Positions 33,744 through 40,139 of a stretch of 40,139 nt of DNA are shown here, one piece after another. Under the pieces are notes generated by a model. It was not told the DNA's origin. It made no database searches and saw nothing but the letters and a program-made list of their open reading frames with translations. A program made the translations under genes and the position numbers. Every line of letters starts with the position of its first letter. The stretch's first letter is position 1. This DNA comes from Lentisphaeria bacterium (GTDB taxonomy: Bacteria; Verrucomicrobiota; Lentisphaeria; Victivallales; Victivallaceae), in the NCBI GenBank assembly GCA_017450705.1, contig JAFSTC010000025.1, positions 1 through 40,139 of the forward strand, written 5' to 3'.

Positions 33744-36518
33744 CTATTCAAAGACCCCGTATTCATCAAAGATATGATCAATCTCATCTGTGTTCATCGC
33801 AGCAAGAACTTTCTGACGAACGACACCTTTGCAGAAATCCAATCGTTTGAAGCGTTTGTCCTTGATGGCATCCGATTCTTTGCGAATCAACTGGAAGCGA
33901 CCAATGCCGATGTTTTCTTCCGCATATCTTGCGAAGGCTTTGGCCTTGCCGAGATTATCTTTGAGAGCCGGATTGTGCGGTTCAAGAATATCTATGACAT
34001 AGTCGTCATCACCTTGATTGTTCGCACGAATTACGATAAAATCCGGATATGCGCTCTTGGTCTCACCCTCTAACTCATAGGGGATACAAAGCGACCACGG
34101 CTGTCTTGGAATGTTACGCAGCCAGCAGACAAAGTCCGGTTTCCGTGACTCTTCTTCCAACAGCTCCGACTCCCAAGAATTGAATTTGAAAGTAACGGTT
34201 CCGCTGTTCTCGTCAACAAACAGGTGATTGGAATACTCCGTCCCCTCTTGGTCGCACTTGACCTGTAATACCTCCGGCAACCGGAAATTGTGTTTGCTGA
34301 CCGGATCGCCATTGGCAACGATCTTCTTATATTGGTTCTGAACTTTATCTTCTGCTTTTGCAAAACCTTTACGATAAGTGTCGTTCAGGTCGTGGAACTT
34401 TTTCTCCGCGTATTTATGCAGCCGTTCCAAACAGTTCTTGTCGCTGACAAACAGGATCACATCGATTTTGCAAGCATTGGGATCATCGCCATCAAGATAC
34501 CGTCTCGCATAAGCATTGGGAATACCGCAACTGCCGAGCTCCTGATCTGCAGCACGAAGCTGATAATCCAGATGGGCGTCCGTGGCAAACAAGTCTGAAG
34601 CAGTATAGTTCTGAATCTTTTCACCAAATGGATCAAAGATTTTAGCAAGCAATTTGAATTGCAGTACATCGTTCGATGCTTTTTCGTAGCCGCCCGAGGC
34701 TTTCAAGTCTTCGATGTAGTTGCGGATGAGGTCAACGATTTCTCCCTCCACCTCCCGGATGGCGTTTCTATAGATGTTGGTATGTGTCAGGAGACGGGAC
34801 AAATCAAGCACAGACGTCAGGTAGCTGTTAATTCTCACCTGCCGGATCTCATAGGTCAAAAGACCGGAGTCGTTGATGAATTTAATGATGGCAGGTCGAT
34901 CGATCTCCGGAATCAGATGGAGTTGTGTTCCCGACTTTCCCGGTGCAGCATTGCGTTGATGAACGGGTGTCGGCAATACTGGCGTGGGATTGCTTTCATG
35001 TGGCGGCATCACACCCCCATCAGCAGAAGCATGATGTTCCGGATCGGTCTGTTCCATTACCTCGGCGAAGGTATTGTCCGACGACGGGAACAACCCCAGC
35101 AAATCTTCTTCATCTTCCGGATTTCTGCGTTTGGGCCTGCTGGTCAACGTGGTGTAGTTTACCGTTCCCAGCGCTTCATCGTCGATCACTGTCGGTATCT
35201 CGCCACCCTCGGCATTTTGTAGTTCGTTGACGATCCCGTCCACGGTTTCCGCATTGAAATATGGCAGGAACAAATGCACATCGTTCAACGACTCATCAAC
35301 GGTCACCCGGCACTGGAGCGGAGTCCGGATCATGCGGCCAAGCAACTGGGCGATATACGTGGCGTCCTCGGCGACTCGGAACGACATCATCGTTTCTGCC
35401 CTTGGACAATCCCAACCGGTTGAAAGATTCTCCTTGAAGAACACCACCCTGATCCGTCTGTCATCCGCGATCATGGATGGTTCGACGTAGGGAATCACCA
35501 TATTGCCGATGGTCAGATTTGCAGTCTGCCCGAAGGTATGGACGACCTCGTTTTCTTTGAAGTGATACCCGGTCCGTTCCTCGATCTTTCTGACACATTC
35601 TCCGATATCAGTGGTGGAAACGACATGGCTGTTTCCACTTTTGACCTGAATGACGAAAACCGGATTGACTTGAGCATAATGCTGCTCGTTTGAATACTGA
35701 TACCAATGCAGGCACTTGTTCTTCCATTCATCCGCCGCCGCCTGAAGAACCGCCATTTCGTTGTAGGCATTGGCGTCTTCCGGGTACTTGATGACAATGC
35801 GCTCTTTCAACAGACCGGAGGCTCGAACTTCCTGCGCGGTCACGACGACTTTGTGGATGGTGGAAGTCGTGCCCTCGACCAACTTGTTGAAACGGGCTGA
35901 CGTCGCGGACATGCCGATCACGACGGGCATGGGAGAGAGTTTGTGAGCAGGACTTCCTTTGAGAAAACGCTGCATGATAGACGTAGCCGTGCCGGCCTCC
36001 TGGCCTTGCATCCCGCGGTGGGCCTCGTCGATGACAAAGTAGAGACGATCACTTTTCTCTTTCGCAGTATTCTCCAGTGTTTCCCAGATCGTGAATTGCC
36101 TGCTGTCACCGTGCTTGCTCAAATTGGCGCTGCGTCCGATCTTCTGGGTATTGAGGAAATAGATGTGCCCGTCGTCCAGCACCTCTTGGTCGAACGATTC
36201 ATCGGTGATGGCGACACATTGCCCCAAACGAATCCTGTCTGCTTTGAGATCGATCTTTGCTTTGGATTGTTCATTCAACTGTGGAGAATCGGAAAGCCAG
36301 ACGATGATGGCATCCGGCTGTTCGGCGAAGCCGTCCGCTCCGAAGAAAATGTCCTCGAACAATGCAGCCATGATGATCGTCTTGCCGGAACCGGTGGGGG
36401 CAGTAAAGGAGATCACCTGCGGCACATGAGCCATCCGGTAGTTATTCAAGGCCATTGCCAAACTTCTTCGCAGGTTGACGACAGCATTCTTTTGAAATTG
36501 GAACAACTCGACTCTCAT
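33744..36518 (-). CDS. res: Type III restriction enzyme, Res (helicase-nuclease) subunit
   Basis: A 924-aa protein. Superfamily II helicase motifs are clear: Walker A APTGSGKT at 40-47, DEAH box at 164-167, and GMSATSARF (motif III). Motif VI-like residues follow further on, and an FKENLSTGWDCPRAE segment is typical of type III Res. The C-terminal nuclease region (about 822-850) has YPDFIVI followed by YVIDILEPHN. In the canonical PD-(D/E)xK site the last part would be ExK; here it reads EPH. It starts 3 nt after the mod stop, with GGGAGAT as ribosome site inside mod. With Mod it should cut DNA bearing two inversely oriented unmethylated sites. Confidence 0.9.
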   Translation of the reverse strand: MRVELFQFQKNAVVNLRRSLAMALNNYRMAHVPQVISFTAPTGSGKTIIMAALFEDIFFGADGFAEQPDAIIVWLSDSPQLNEQSKAKIDLKADRIRLGQCVAITDESFDQEVLDDGHIYFLNTQKIGRSANLSKHGDSRQFTIWETLENTAKEKSDRLYFVIDEAHRGMQGQEAGTATSIMQRFLKGSPAHKLSPMPVVIGMSATSARFNKLVEGTTSTIHKVVVTAQEVRASGLLKERIVIKYPEDANAYNEMAVLQAAADEWKNKCLHWYQYSNEQHYAQVNPVFVIQVKSGNSHVVSTTDIGECVRKIEERTGYHFKENEVVHTFGQTANLTIGNMVIPYVEPSMIADDRRIRVVFFKENLSTGWDCPRAETMMSFRVAEDATYIAQLLGRMIRTPLQCRVTVDESLNDVHLFLPYFNAETVDGIVNELQNAEGGEIPTVIDDEALGTVNYTTLTSRPKRRNPEDEEDLLGLFPSSDNTFAEVMEQTDPEHHASADGGVMPPHESNPTPVLPTPVHQRNAAPGKSGTQLHLIPEIDRPAIIKFINDSGLLTYEIRQVRINSYLTSVLDLSRLLTHTNIYRNAIREVEGEIVDLIRNYIEDLKASGGYEKASNDVLQFKLLAKIFDPFGEKIQNYTASDLFATDAHLDYQLRAADQELGSCGIPNAYARRYLDGDDPNACKIDVILFVSDKNCLERLHKYAEKKFHDLNDTYRKGFAKAEDKVQNQYKKIVANGDPVSKHNFRLPEVLQVKCDQEGTEYSNHLFVDENSGTVTFKFNSWESELLEEESRKPDFVCWLRNIPRQPWSLCIPYELEGETKSAYPDFIVIRANNQGDDDYVIDILEPHNPALKDNLGKAKAFARYAEENIGIGRFQLIRKESDAIKDKRFKRLDFCKGVVRQKVLAAMNTDEIDHIFDEYGVFE

Positions 36519-36521
36519 GGT

Positions 36522-38663
36522 CTATCTCCCGATATTGATTCGGAAATTATCGAGGTAATCCCGATACAGCTGATAGGTTGCTGCCTGTGGAAAATCATCG
36601 CTCATCTCTCTGAAACTCTTACCGGAGTCGGTGATGAAGAAGATGGTTTTGATATCAGGATACATTCTCATCTTTTTGGCAAATTCCGCAAACATCGTTT
36701 CATCCAATAAGACTGCAAAACTGTTCTTGGGCAGAATCAGCATATCATCCGGTATATTCTCAATCGTCGGACAGACTCCGATTGCTCCGGCTTTCATCCA
36801 GAGCGTGGATAAGATCTCCTTGAATTGGTTGCCCAGCGCCACCTCGTTTTTATTAAGAAAGCCGAGCTTGAAGAAGATGGCATTGGCCTTGAAGCCGTCA
36901 GACATCGGGATGTTACTGCCAAGGTAATCACCTTTCAATGGTTTCCCATTAATGTCACAACCCTTTATTGAGCATACAGAGCGAGGCCAATTGACATAAC
37001 GTGCGATACCGAGCTTCTCCCATTCTTCGTCTCCGGGATGAAACCCCTGTTCTGTAAGATTTTTGGATTCCTCCGCGGAGACTTCATTGTTGGTGACCAT
37101 AATGCATCGACGATGACCTCCGTCTTCTGCATTCAAGAGGTTTACCGCATGCAAGGTCGTTCCTGATCCGGCAAAGAAATCAAGAATCAAGGCATTGGGC
37201 TTTTCATCAAGGACTGATTTCAAGGTATCTCTAACTGCGTAAAGAGATTTTGGGTAGGGAAACACTCTTCCGGGCAGAATAGTTCTAACCAGCCTTGATC
37301 CATACTCACCAGCACTATGAGCCTGTCGATTCCATATCGTCTTGGGAACTTTCTTGATAATCTGCTCTTCAGCTTCTTCCACTATGACGACCCCATTGTC
37401 GTCTTTGCCGGTAATGACAATCTGCCCCTGTTCGATACGTTCCCTCTGTTTGCGCCCGAGATACAACAACGACCAACGATCTGTTTTTTTATTATATGCA
37501 CCAACTTTGGCATATCCCTGTTCAACCAAATTTTTCAGATTTTCAGGAGACATTTGCCAACGTTTTTCTTCTTGCGTCCCTTCGGCAATCGGCCAAATTG
37601 TTACAAGTCCATCACGTTTTGGAATAGTGTAACGGTTCGTGTCACGCCCGATAGATTCTCCGACGTCCACAATACGACGTTTTACAGGATCAATGAATAC
37701 TGGGTAGAAACATCCCGGAGCATGACTTCTTTGAGAATCACTGCCTCCTCTCAACAGCCTCTCCCATCGCACTGACGTGCGATGGGAGTGGCTGCTTTCA
37801 TCAGCCTCTCCCATCGTATTCTTGCGTTGGTTAACATCGGACGTAAAAAGAGGGTCTTCCAGCATGACCGGTCCGGACTGACCGAAATAGACGAAAAAGG
37901 CGTATTCTTCAACTCGATACATTTCATGATCACGCGCAACTCCGTTGGGATTGATAACAATACTCACCATCTGCATGTGAGCCGCCGGAAACATCTCTTC
38001 CAGCAGACAACCAAGATGCAAATATTCTTTCTCATCAATGGTGACGATAAGCACGGAATCTTGAGGATTCAACAGTTTTTTGGCGATCTTCAATCGCTTC
38101 TGCATCATGGAGAGCCATTTGCTGTGACGGTACTGGTCGCTGCCATCCACATAGTCGTTGTTGTACTTCCAGTCCTTGGCTCCGGAGTTGTATGGGGGAT
38201 CGATATAGATGCAATCGACCTTACCGGCATAGAGGTATTCCAGCAACTGCAGCGCGTGGTAGTTATCGGCTTCGATCAAAGTGTGCCACAAATCGCTGTC
38301 GGGAGCATTGCAGATGCTGTCCATCTGTGTCAGGCAAGGATAGATGGGATCGCCGAACTTGGCAACAGCCACCAAATCCTTCAACGGCAGGGTGACGGTA
38401 TCGTGGCAGGTCTCGTGGACGCATTCGGCTTGGTCGCCATTGATTTTGACCACCCGATAGATGTCGTTGAGTTCTCCGCTTTTCAGTGCGACTTGAGAAT
38501 TGCGTCTGATCGGAATATCGTAGAGGGGGGTGCATTCGGGAATATGGTCCTCGAAGACCAATCCGAACTTTTTCTGCTTCAGCAAGCGGTCGGCTTCCCG
38601 CTGTATTCTGGCCCGCAACTCGGGATCGCCGATCTGCTGGATCAAATCATCTAACGCGGCCAT
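36522..38663 (-). CDS. mod: Type III restriction-modification methyltransferase, Mod subunit
   Basis: A 713-aa adenine-N6 methyltransferase with beta-class motif order: catalytic DPPYNSG at 155-161 comes first, and the SAM-binding DFFAGSGTT lies near 495-503. The region between them is the target-recognition domain and is long (about 330 residues), as in type III Mod proteins. It provides sequence recognition and host protection for the Res subunit. The start ATG 38663 has a GGAGGG site and a promoter at 38705-38733. A 12-bp inverted repeat and two 15-bp direct repeats lie in the coding region at 37755-37816 (see findings). It is the first gene of the eight-gene island operon. Confidence 0.92.
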   Translation of the reverse strand: MAALDDLIQQIGDPELRARIQREADRLLKQKKFGLVFEDHIPECTPLYDIPIRRNSQVALKSGELNDIYRVVKINGDQAECVHETCHDTVTLPLKDLVAVAKFGDPIYPCLTQMDSICNAPDSDLWHTLIEADNYHALQLLEYLYAGKVDCIYIDPPYNSGAKDWKYNNDYVDGSDQYRHSKWLSMMQKRLKIAKKLLNPQDSVLIVTIDEKEYLHLGCLLEEMFPAAHMQMVSIVINPNGVARDHEMYRVEEYAFFVYFGQSGPVMLEDPLFTSDVNQRKNTMGEADESSHSHRTSVRWERLLRGGSDSQRSHAPGCFYPVFIDPVKRRIVDVGESIGRDTNRYTIPKRDGLVTIWPIAEGTQEEKRWQMSPENLKNLVEQGYAKVGAYNKKTDRWSLLYLGRKQRERIEQGQIVITGKDDNGVVIVEEAEEQIIKKVPKTIWNRQAHSAGEYGSRLVRTILPGRVFPYPKSLYAVRDTLKSVLDEKPNALILDFFAGSGTTLHAVNLLNAEDGGHRRCIMVTNNEVSAEESKNLTEQGFHPGDEEWEKLGIARYVNWPRSVCSIKGCDINGKPLKGDYLGSNIPMSDGFKANAIFFKLGFLNKNEVALGNQFKEILSTLWMKAGAIGVCPTIENIPDDMLILPKNSFAVLLDETMFAEFAKKMRMYPDIKTIFFITDSGKSFREMSDDFPQAATYQLYRDYLDNFRINIGR
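37755..37816. repeat. Hairpin plus direct repeats inside mod
   Basis: CTCCCATCGCAC (37761-37772) and GTGCGATGGGAG (37777-37788) form a perfect 12-bp stem with a TGAC loop. CAGCCTCTCCCATCG occurs at 37755-37769 and again at 37802-37816. The reading frame of mod stays open through it. Confidence 0.85.
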
Positions 38664-38704
38664 ATTTTCTCCCTCCGGGCAATCATTCTAACATATATCA
38701 ACTT

Positions 38705-38733
38705 ACTATATCACCCGGCAAACGAAAAATCAA
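38705..38733 (-). promoter_or_regulatory. Probable promoter of the mod-res island operon
   Basis: Read on the minus strand there is TTGATT (38733-38728), a 17-nt spacer and TATAGT (38710-38705), about 40 nt upstream of the mod ATG. The GGAGGG ribosome site follows at about 38672-38677. Confidence 0.6.
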
Positions 38734-38864
38734 CCGCCAGCGCTGGGATTTTACGTCAAAGCTGTGCGCATTGTACGACACCCAAAAACACCCCGCTTTT
38801 GAAAAGGAAATCCACCGTCGCATTGCTTCGCTCGGCTATGGAGGAGAACGGGGGCAGGGAAAAA

Positions 38865-38935
38865 CGGCTTGTATACCGTCCGGCGCGTCCCCAAAGGGCA
38901 ACGCGCCGTTATTCGCCAGCGGGTGCCACCCGCCG
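38865..38935 (+). repeat. 71-bp double-hairpin repeat, copy B
   Basis: It matches copy A at 69 of 71 positions; the two differences are in the loop of the first hairpin (CCCCAAAGGG instead of CCCCGACGGG) and keep the CCC/GGG pairing. Same orientation as copies A and C. It is the 3' part of a tandem unit that begins about 38794. Confidence 0.92.
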
Positions 38936-39009
38936 CTTTTCTCGAAAAGGAAAGTCCTCCGTCGCCTGGCTTCGCCGGGCTATGGAGGAGAACGGGGGAA
39001 GGGGGGAGG

Positions 39010-39080
39010 CGGTTCGTATACTGTCCGGCGCGTCCCCGACGGGCAACGCGCCGTTATCCGCCAGCGGGTGCCACCCGCCG
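39010..39080 (+). repeat. 71-bp double-hairpin repeat, copy C
   Basis: It matches copy A at 67 of 71 positions, with all changes outside the stems of the two main hairpins. It lies 145 bp after copy B in a tandem arrangement and runs directly into the end of the LarA-family gene. Confidence 0.92.
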
Positions 39081-39104
39081 CTCCTTTAGTGGAAGGAGCG
39101 GCGG
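39075..39104 (-). terminator. Perfect 12-bp inverted repeat across the LarA-family stop codon
   Basis: CCGCCGCTCCTT (39075-39086) and AAGGAGCGGCGG (39093-39104) pair perfectly around a 6-nt loop that contains part of the TAA stop (39086-39088). There is no T-tract, so it may be a transcript-stabilising 3' hairpin or a rho-assisted end rather than an intrinsic terminator. Its left arm is shared with the edge of repeat copy C. Confidence 0.5.
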
Positions 39105-40139
39105 AGGGCCCAGAGGCCGAGGGCGGGGTTGCTGATGTAGAAGATCTTTTCGCCGTTGACGGTGTTGAAGCCGTCTTTGAGTTCGGAGAAATGGTACTTC
39201 TTCATGGTCTCGTCGAGGTCGGCGTAGTCGAAACCGACGGAGCGGATCTCGTCTTCGGTGACGCCGGGGCCGGGGCAGTAGGTGATGCGGAAGCGTCCTT
39301 CGCTGGAGCCGTGGATGAGGTGGGCGGCGGCGCCGAGGCCTCCGCGGAGGTCTTCGTTGTCCTTGACGGCCTGGAGGGTATGGGGGGTGCCTTTGTAGCC
39401 GTACTTGCGGATGAGGACGTCGTTGCCCTTGTCCTCGCCGAACATTTTGAGACCGGGGGCGAGGATGATGAGGTCGCCGTCGTCGGCGATGGCCATGCGC
39501 GTGCGGTACACGGCCTTGTTGCCCAGCCAGGTGGACTTGAATTCCTCGGGATCGAGGTAGACGATGACCTTCTTGATCGGCTCGTCGAGGAGTTCCAGAT
39601 TGGCGTCGACGGCGAGGGCGGCGGCGCGGTTGAAGACGTCGATGCCGACGCCCGAGAAGAATCCGCGCATGGCCATTTTGCCGGTGGTCCTGTCCTTGCT
39701 CATGACGGTCTGGATGAAGACGATGGGCAGATCCTTGAGGAAGGTGTCCACGCCGTAATTGAACAGGCGGCGGACGGGACTGTCGGCGTGTCCCATGATG
39801 CGTTCGAGGCCGTAGACGGCGCCGAGGAAGTGGGACTTGTTGATGATGTCGCTGCCGCCGACGCCGACCAGGAGGTTCTTGGTGTAGTTGGCCATGCCGA
39901 CGACTTCATGGGGAACGACCTGACCGACGGAAAGGATGAGATCGTATCCGGCAAAGAGCCGCTTGTTGACCTGAATGTTGACCTCGTAATCCAGCTTGCC
40001 TTCGGAAAGCTCCTGAATGAGGGACGAGGGGGCTTTGCCGAGGGAGACCACGTCGTTGCGCCAGTCGTGGACGAGGAAGAGATTCTTGGGGATCTTTTTG
40101 CCGAACATGAGTTCCAGTTCGGCGTCGGACATGGGGGCA
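39086..40139 (-). CDS. LarA-family nickel-pincer enzyme (5' end outside window)
   Basis: The frame is open to the right edge; the Met at 40132 is preceded by Ala-Pro codons, matching the H-x-PM context of internal LarA sequence, so this is not the true start. Counting from that Met, His75 (VVPHEVVGM), Lys85 (NYTKN) and His101 (NKSH) have the spacings +10 and +16 of His174, Lys184 and His200 of Lactobacillus LarA. There Lys184 carries the pincer nucleotide and His200 binds nickel. The usual GGAK around the lysine reads YTKN. The family includes lactate racemase and many other 2-hydroxyacid racemases/epimerases, including sugar-acid ones, so the substrate is open. The stop TAA at 39088-39086 abuts repeat copy C. 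Confidence 0.85.
   Translation of the reverse strand, partial: APMSDAELELMFGKKIPKNLFLVHDWRNDVVSLGKAPSSLIQELSEGKLDYEVNIQVNKRLFAGYDLILSVGQVVPHEVVGMANYTKNLLVGVGGSDIINKSHFLGAVYGLERIMGHADSPVRRLFNYGVDTFLKDLPIVFIQTVMSKDRTTGKMAMRGFFSGVGIDVFNRAAALAVDANLELLDEPIKKVIVYLDPEEFKSTWLGNKAVYRTRMAIADDGDLIILAPGLKMFGEDKGNDVLIRKYGYKGTPHTLQAVKDNEDLRGGLGAAAHLIHGSSEGRFRITYCPGPGVTEDEIRSVGFDYADLDETMKKYHFSELKDGFNTVNGEKIFYISNPALGLWALRRSFH

Larger units (their letters stand above)
38664..39085. other. Gap between the defence island and the LarA-family gene
   Basis: These 422 nt hold no convincing gene. They contain the mod promoter (38705-38733), an AT-rich stretch and then two tandem units of about 145 bp. Each unit opens with CGCTTTT...GAAAAGGAAA, continues through a GGCTATGGAGGAGAACGGGGG segment, and ends in the 71-bp double-hairpin repeat. 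Apparent open frames here are the repeat read through. Confidence 0.7.

Noticed and set aside
37755-37816. Possible CRISPR-like repeat pair
   Set aside because: There are only two short direct repeats with one spacer-sized gap, inside a coding gene and with no cas genes.

Overview
The window looks like chromosomal DNA from a GC-rich member of the Lentisphaerota (Victivallales-like). The grounds are the two pseudopilin-like proteins with the [16 protein letters not shown] segment placed inside carbohydrate operons, a DUF4838-type protein, heparinase- and rhamnogalacturonan-lyase-like enzymes, and GntR-type regulators with LacI-like sensor domains. This assignment is inferred from gene content; no rRNA or marker-gene comparison was possible.

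Layout. (1) 1-1185, minus strand: a DeoR-type regulator followed by the 5' part of a lipoyl-domain (E2-like) gene. (2) 1423-11630, plus: a tightly packed six-gene operon that starts with clpC, then a small zinc-ribbon protein, thiE, a 127-aa unknown, a GH20-like cytoplasmic glycosidase candidate and a large secreted PcRGLX/YetA-like (exo-rhamnogalacturonan lyase family) protein. DeoR and clpC are divergent and each has a TTGAAA-N17-TATATT promoter. (3) 11718-20974, plus: a carbohydrate operon headed by a GntR/LacI-like regulator, with a pseudopilin, two paralogous secreted double beta-helix proteins flanking a heparinase II/III lipoprotein, and a ThuA-like protein. It ends in a strong terminator at 21003-21053. 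(4) 21321-29948, plus: a second carbohydrate operon with the same logic: GntR/LacI-like regulator, two different SGNH hydrolases, a SIS-domain protein, an alpha-barrel-like protein, a large secreted DUF4838/CBM9-like protein, and a second pseudopilin.

(5) 30261-38663, minus: an eight-gene, visibly AT-richer defence island. In transcription order it holds type III mod and res, a D12-class (Dam-like) adenine methyltransferase, a four-helix membrane protein, a DGQHR-domain protein, and a three-gene module of a DUF3990 ADP-ribosyltransferase-like protein between two small proteins. The island is bracketed by direct copies of a 71-bp double-hairpin repeat: one copy at 30117-30187, and two in tandem units at 38865-38935 and 39010-39080. 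Two hairpins in the repeat, and its position between what would otherwise be convergent genes, suggest a REP-like element that was an insertion or recombination site. (6) 39086-40139, minus: a LarA-family (nickel-pincer) gene that runs off the right end.

How it fits together: operons 3 and 4 look like two substrate-specific polysaccharide modules. Each has its own one-component sugar sensor, secreted depolymerising or binding proteins, cytoplasmic trimming enzymes (deacetylase-like SGNH, isomerase-like SIS) and one dedicated pseudopilin. The recurring pseudopilin is the least understood component and the best candidate for an undescribed surface system.
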